Positions 63,579 through 64,000 of a stretch of 64,000 nucleotides of DNA are shown here, in pieces. The notes beneath the pieces were generated by a model. That model was not told the origin of the DNA, ran no database searches, and worked only from the letters and a program-made list of their open reading frames with translations. Source of the DNA: Mucilaginibacter sp. L3T2-6 (GTDB lineage: Bacteria > Bacteroidota > Bacteroidia > Sphingobacteriales > Sphingobacteriaceae); assembly GCF_030519355.1 (NCBI RefSeq), contig NZ_JAUMKC010000018.1, positions 62,001 through 126,000 on the forward strand. The letters are read 5' to 3'. The position numbers and the translations under genes are program-made. Numbering within the stretch: position 1 is the first letter of the stretch; each line of letters opens with the position of its first letter.

Positions 63579-64000
63579 CTACAACACTATTATAACGCCT
63601 TCTTTTTCAGCAATATCCATGTATTGTTTAAAGTTCTGGACATCATCGTCAACCAGCTTTTTAAATACGGGGTTTAATACATGGGCAAGGCTGTAGCCAA
63701 GGCCGCCTGCAGGAGGCTGATAGGTAATAACCACATCAACTAGTGTGCCGCCATCTGCGGTATCGCGGAAGCGTACTTTTCCGGCATTATCGATGATCGA
63801 GTCGGGCAGAGAACTCCAGCCAATCATATAGCCTGGCTCGTCGTGCACAATCTCAGCGTCCCAGCTTACTTTTGCAACGCCGGTTGGCAGCTTCAAAACC
63901 CAGTGGGAACGGGTATCGTCTATAATTTGCACATCTTCCAGGTGGTTCATAAAAAGCGGAAGATTATCAAGTTTACGCCAAAAGCTATAAACCTCCATGC
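63579..64000 (-). CDS. SRPBCC-family protein, partial at the right edge
   Basis: The frame continues across 64000, so the N-terminus is outside the window; the methionine near 63998 (MEVYSFWRKLDNLPLFMN) is probably internal, because the family usually begins with a strand before VYSFWR. The visible 139 residues form a SRPBCC (START-like) fold: DDTRSHWVLKLPTGVAKVSWDAEIV, VDNAGKVRF-like and GLGYSLAHVL motifs. These domains bind hydrophobic ligands or act as cyclases; the role of this one is unknown. Confidence 0.8.
   Translation of the reverse strand, partial: MEVYSFWRKLDNLPLFMNHLEDVQIIDDTRSHWVLKLPTGVAKVSWDAEIVHDEPGYMIGWSSLPDSIIDNAGKVRFRDTADGGTLVDVVITYQPPAGGLGYSLAHVLNPVFKKLVDDDVQNFKQYMDIAEKEGVIIVL

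Overview
The window looks like chromosomal DNA of a Bacteroidota bacterium, most likely Sphingobacteriaceae (a Mucilaginibacter- or Pedobacter-like genome). Evidence: TonB-dependent-receptor-type proteins of the outer-membrane beta-barrel class, an ECF sigma factor of the Bacteroidetes type, a Nudix-fold NrtR-type sugar regulator, many SPII/SPI-exported enzymes, the small ribosomal protein THX, weak Shine-Dalgarno sequences, and several perfect matches to the Bacteroidetes -7 promoter box TAnnTTTG. Gene content is mostly ordinary chromosomal; I see no prophage, CRISPR array, insertion sequence, or recognisable defence island.

Layout. 1-3.4 kb: start of a lipoprotein gene, an exported M28 peptidase, a DUF2238/YjdF-like gene broken by two frameshifts, and two small hypotheticals. 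3.5-7.7 kb: a DHA2 drug-type exporter, then a sugar-acid dehydratase (IlvD/Edd) and an SDR in one operon. 7.7-18.4 kb: cold-shock protein, DUF92 membrane protein, second DHA2 exporter, a frameshifted TonB-receptor-like protein, a CDF metal transporter, DUF72, an endolysin-like amidase, a RibD-C reductase, an orphan ECF sigma factor and ruvB. 18.5-25.5 kb: a dolichol-phosphate-mannose-synthase-like glycosyltransferase and the gltBD glutamate synthase operon.

25.8-35.2 kb is the edge of a capsule/exopolysaccharide locus: a FlaA1/WbpM-type nucleotide-sugar dehydratase, an unknown Cys-containing lipoprotein, two tandem Wzi-like proteins (both 564 aa), and on the opposite strand a Wza-like SLBB exporter with a Wzz-like chain-length protein. 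Together these would make a UDP-sugar precursor, control polymer length, export it and anchor it; glycosyltransferases and polymerase are not in view. 35.4-43.2 kb: POT peptide transporter, a 630-bp gene-free region with a probable structured small RNA and a 43-bp tandem repeat, an acyl-CoA carboxylase beta subunit, DUF3592, an M19 dipeptidase, a YwqK-like protein and thioredoxin reductase.

43.4-55.8 kb: a quinol-monooxygenase-like exported protein, THX (41 aa), a GH20 hexosaminidase with a PA14-like tail, lipoprotein, SDR, NlpC/P60 peptidase, KptA RNA 2'-phosphotransferase, an MBL-fold lipoprotein, tRNA-Leu(UAG), a CMD-family protein, a TPR histidine kinase, a Crp-like regulator and a Gfo/Idh/MocA oxidoreductase. 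55.8-64 kb: a type-B carboxylesterase divergent from an NrtR-type regulator with a 31-bp palindromic operator between them, a dihaem cytochrome c, a UMF1-family transporter coupled to a CCG-domain protein, the infC-rpmI-rplT operon (infC begins with TTG), and an SRPBCC protein running off the right edge.

The points most worth a second look are the small RNA plus 43-bp repeat at 37.0-37.4 kb, the NrtR palindrome at 57.48-57.51 kb, and three single-base losses (two genes), each explicable as a homopolymer contraction.
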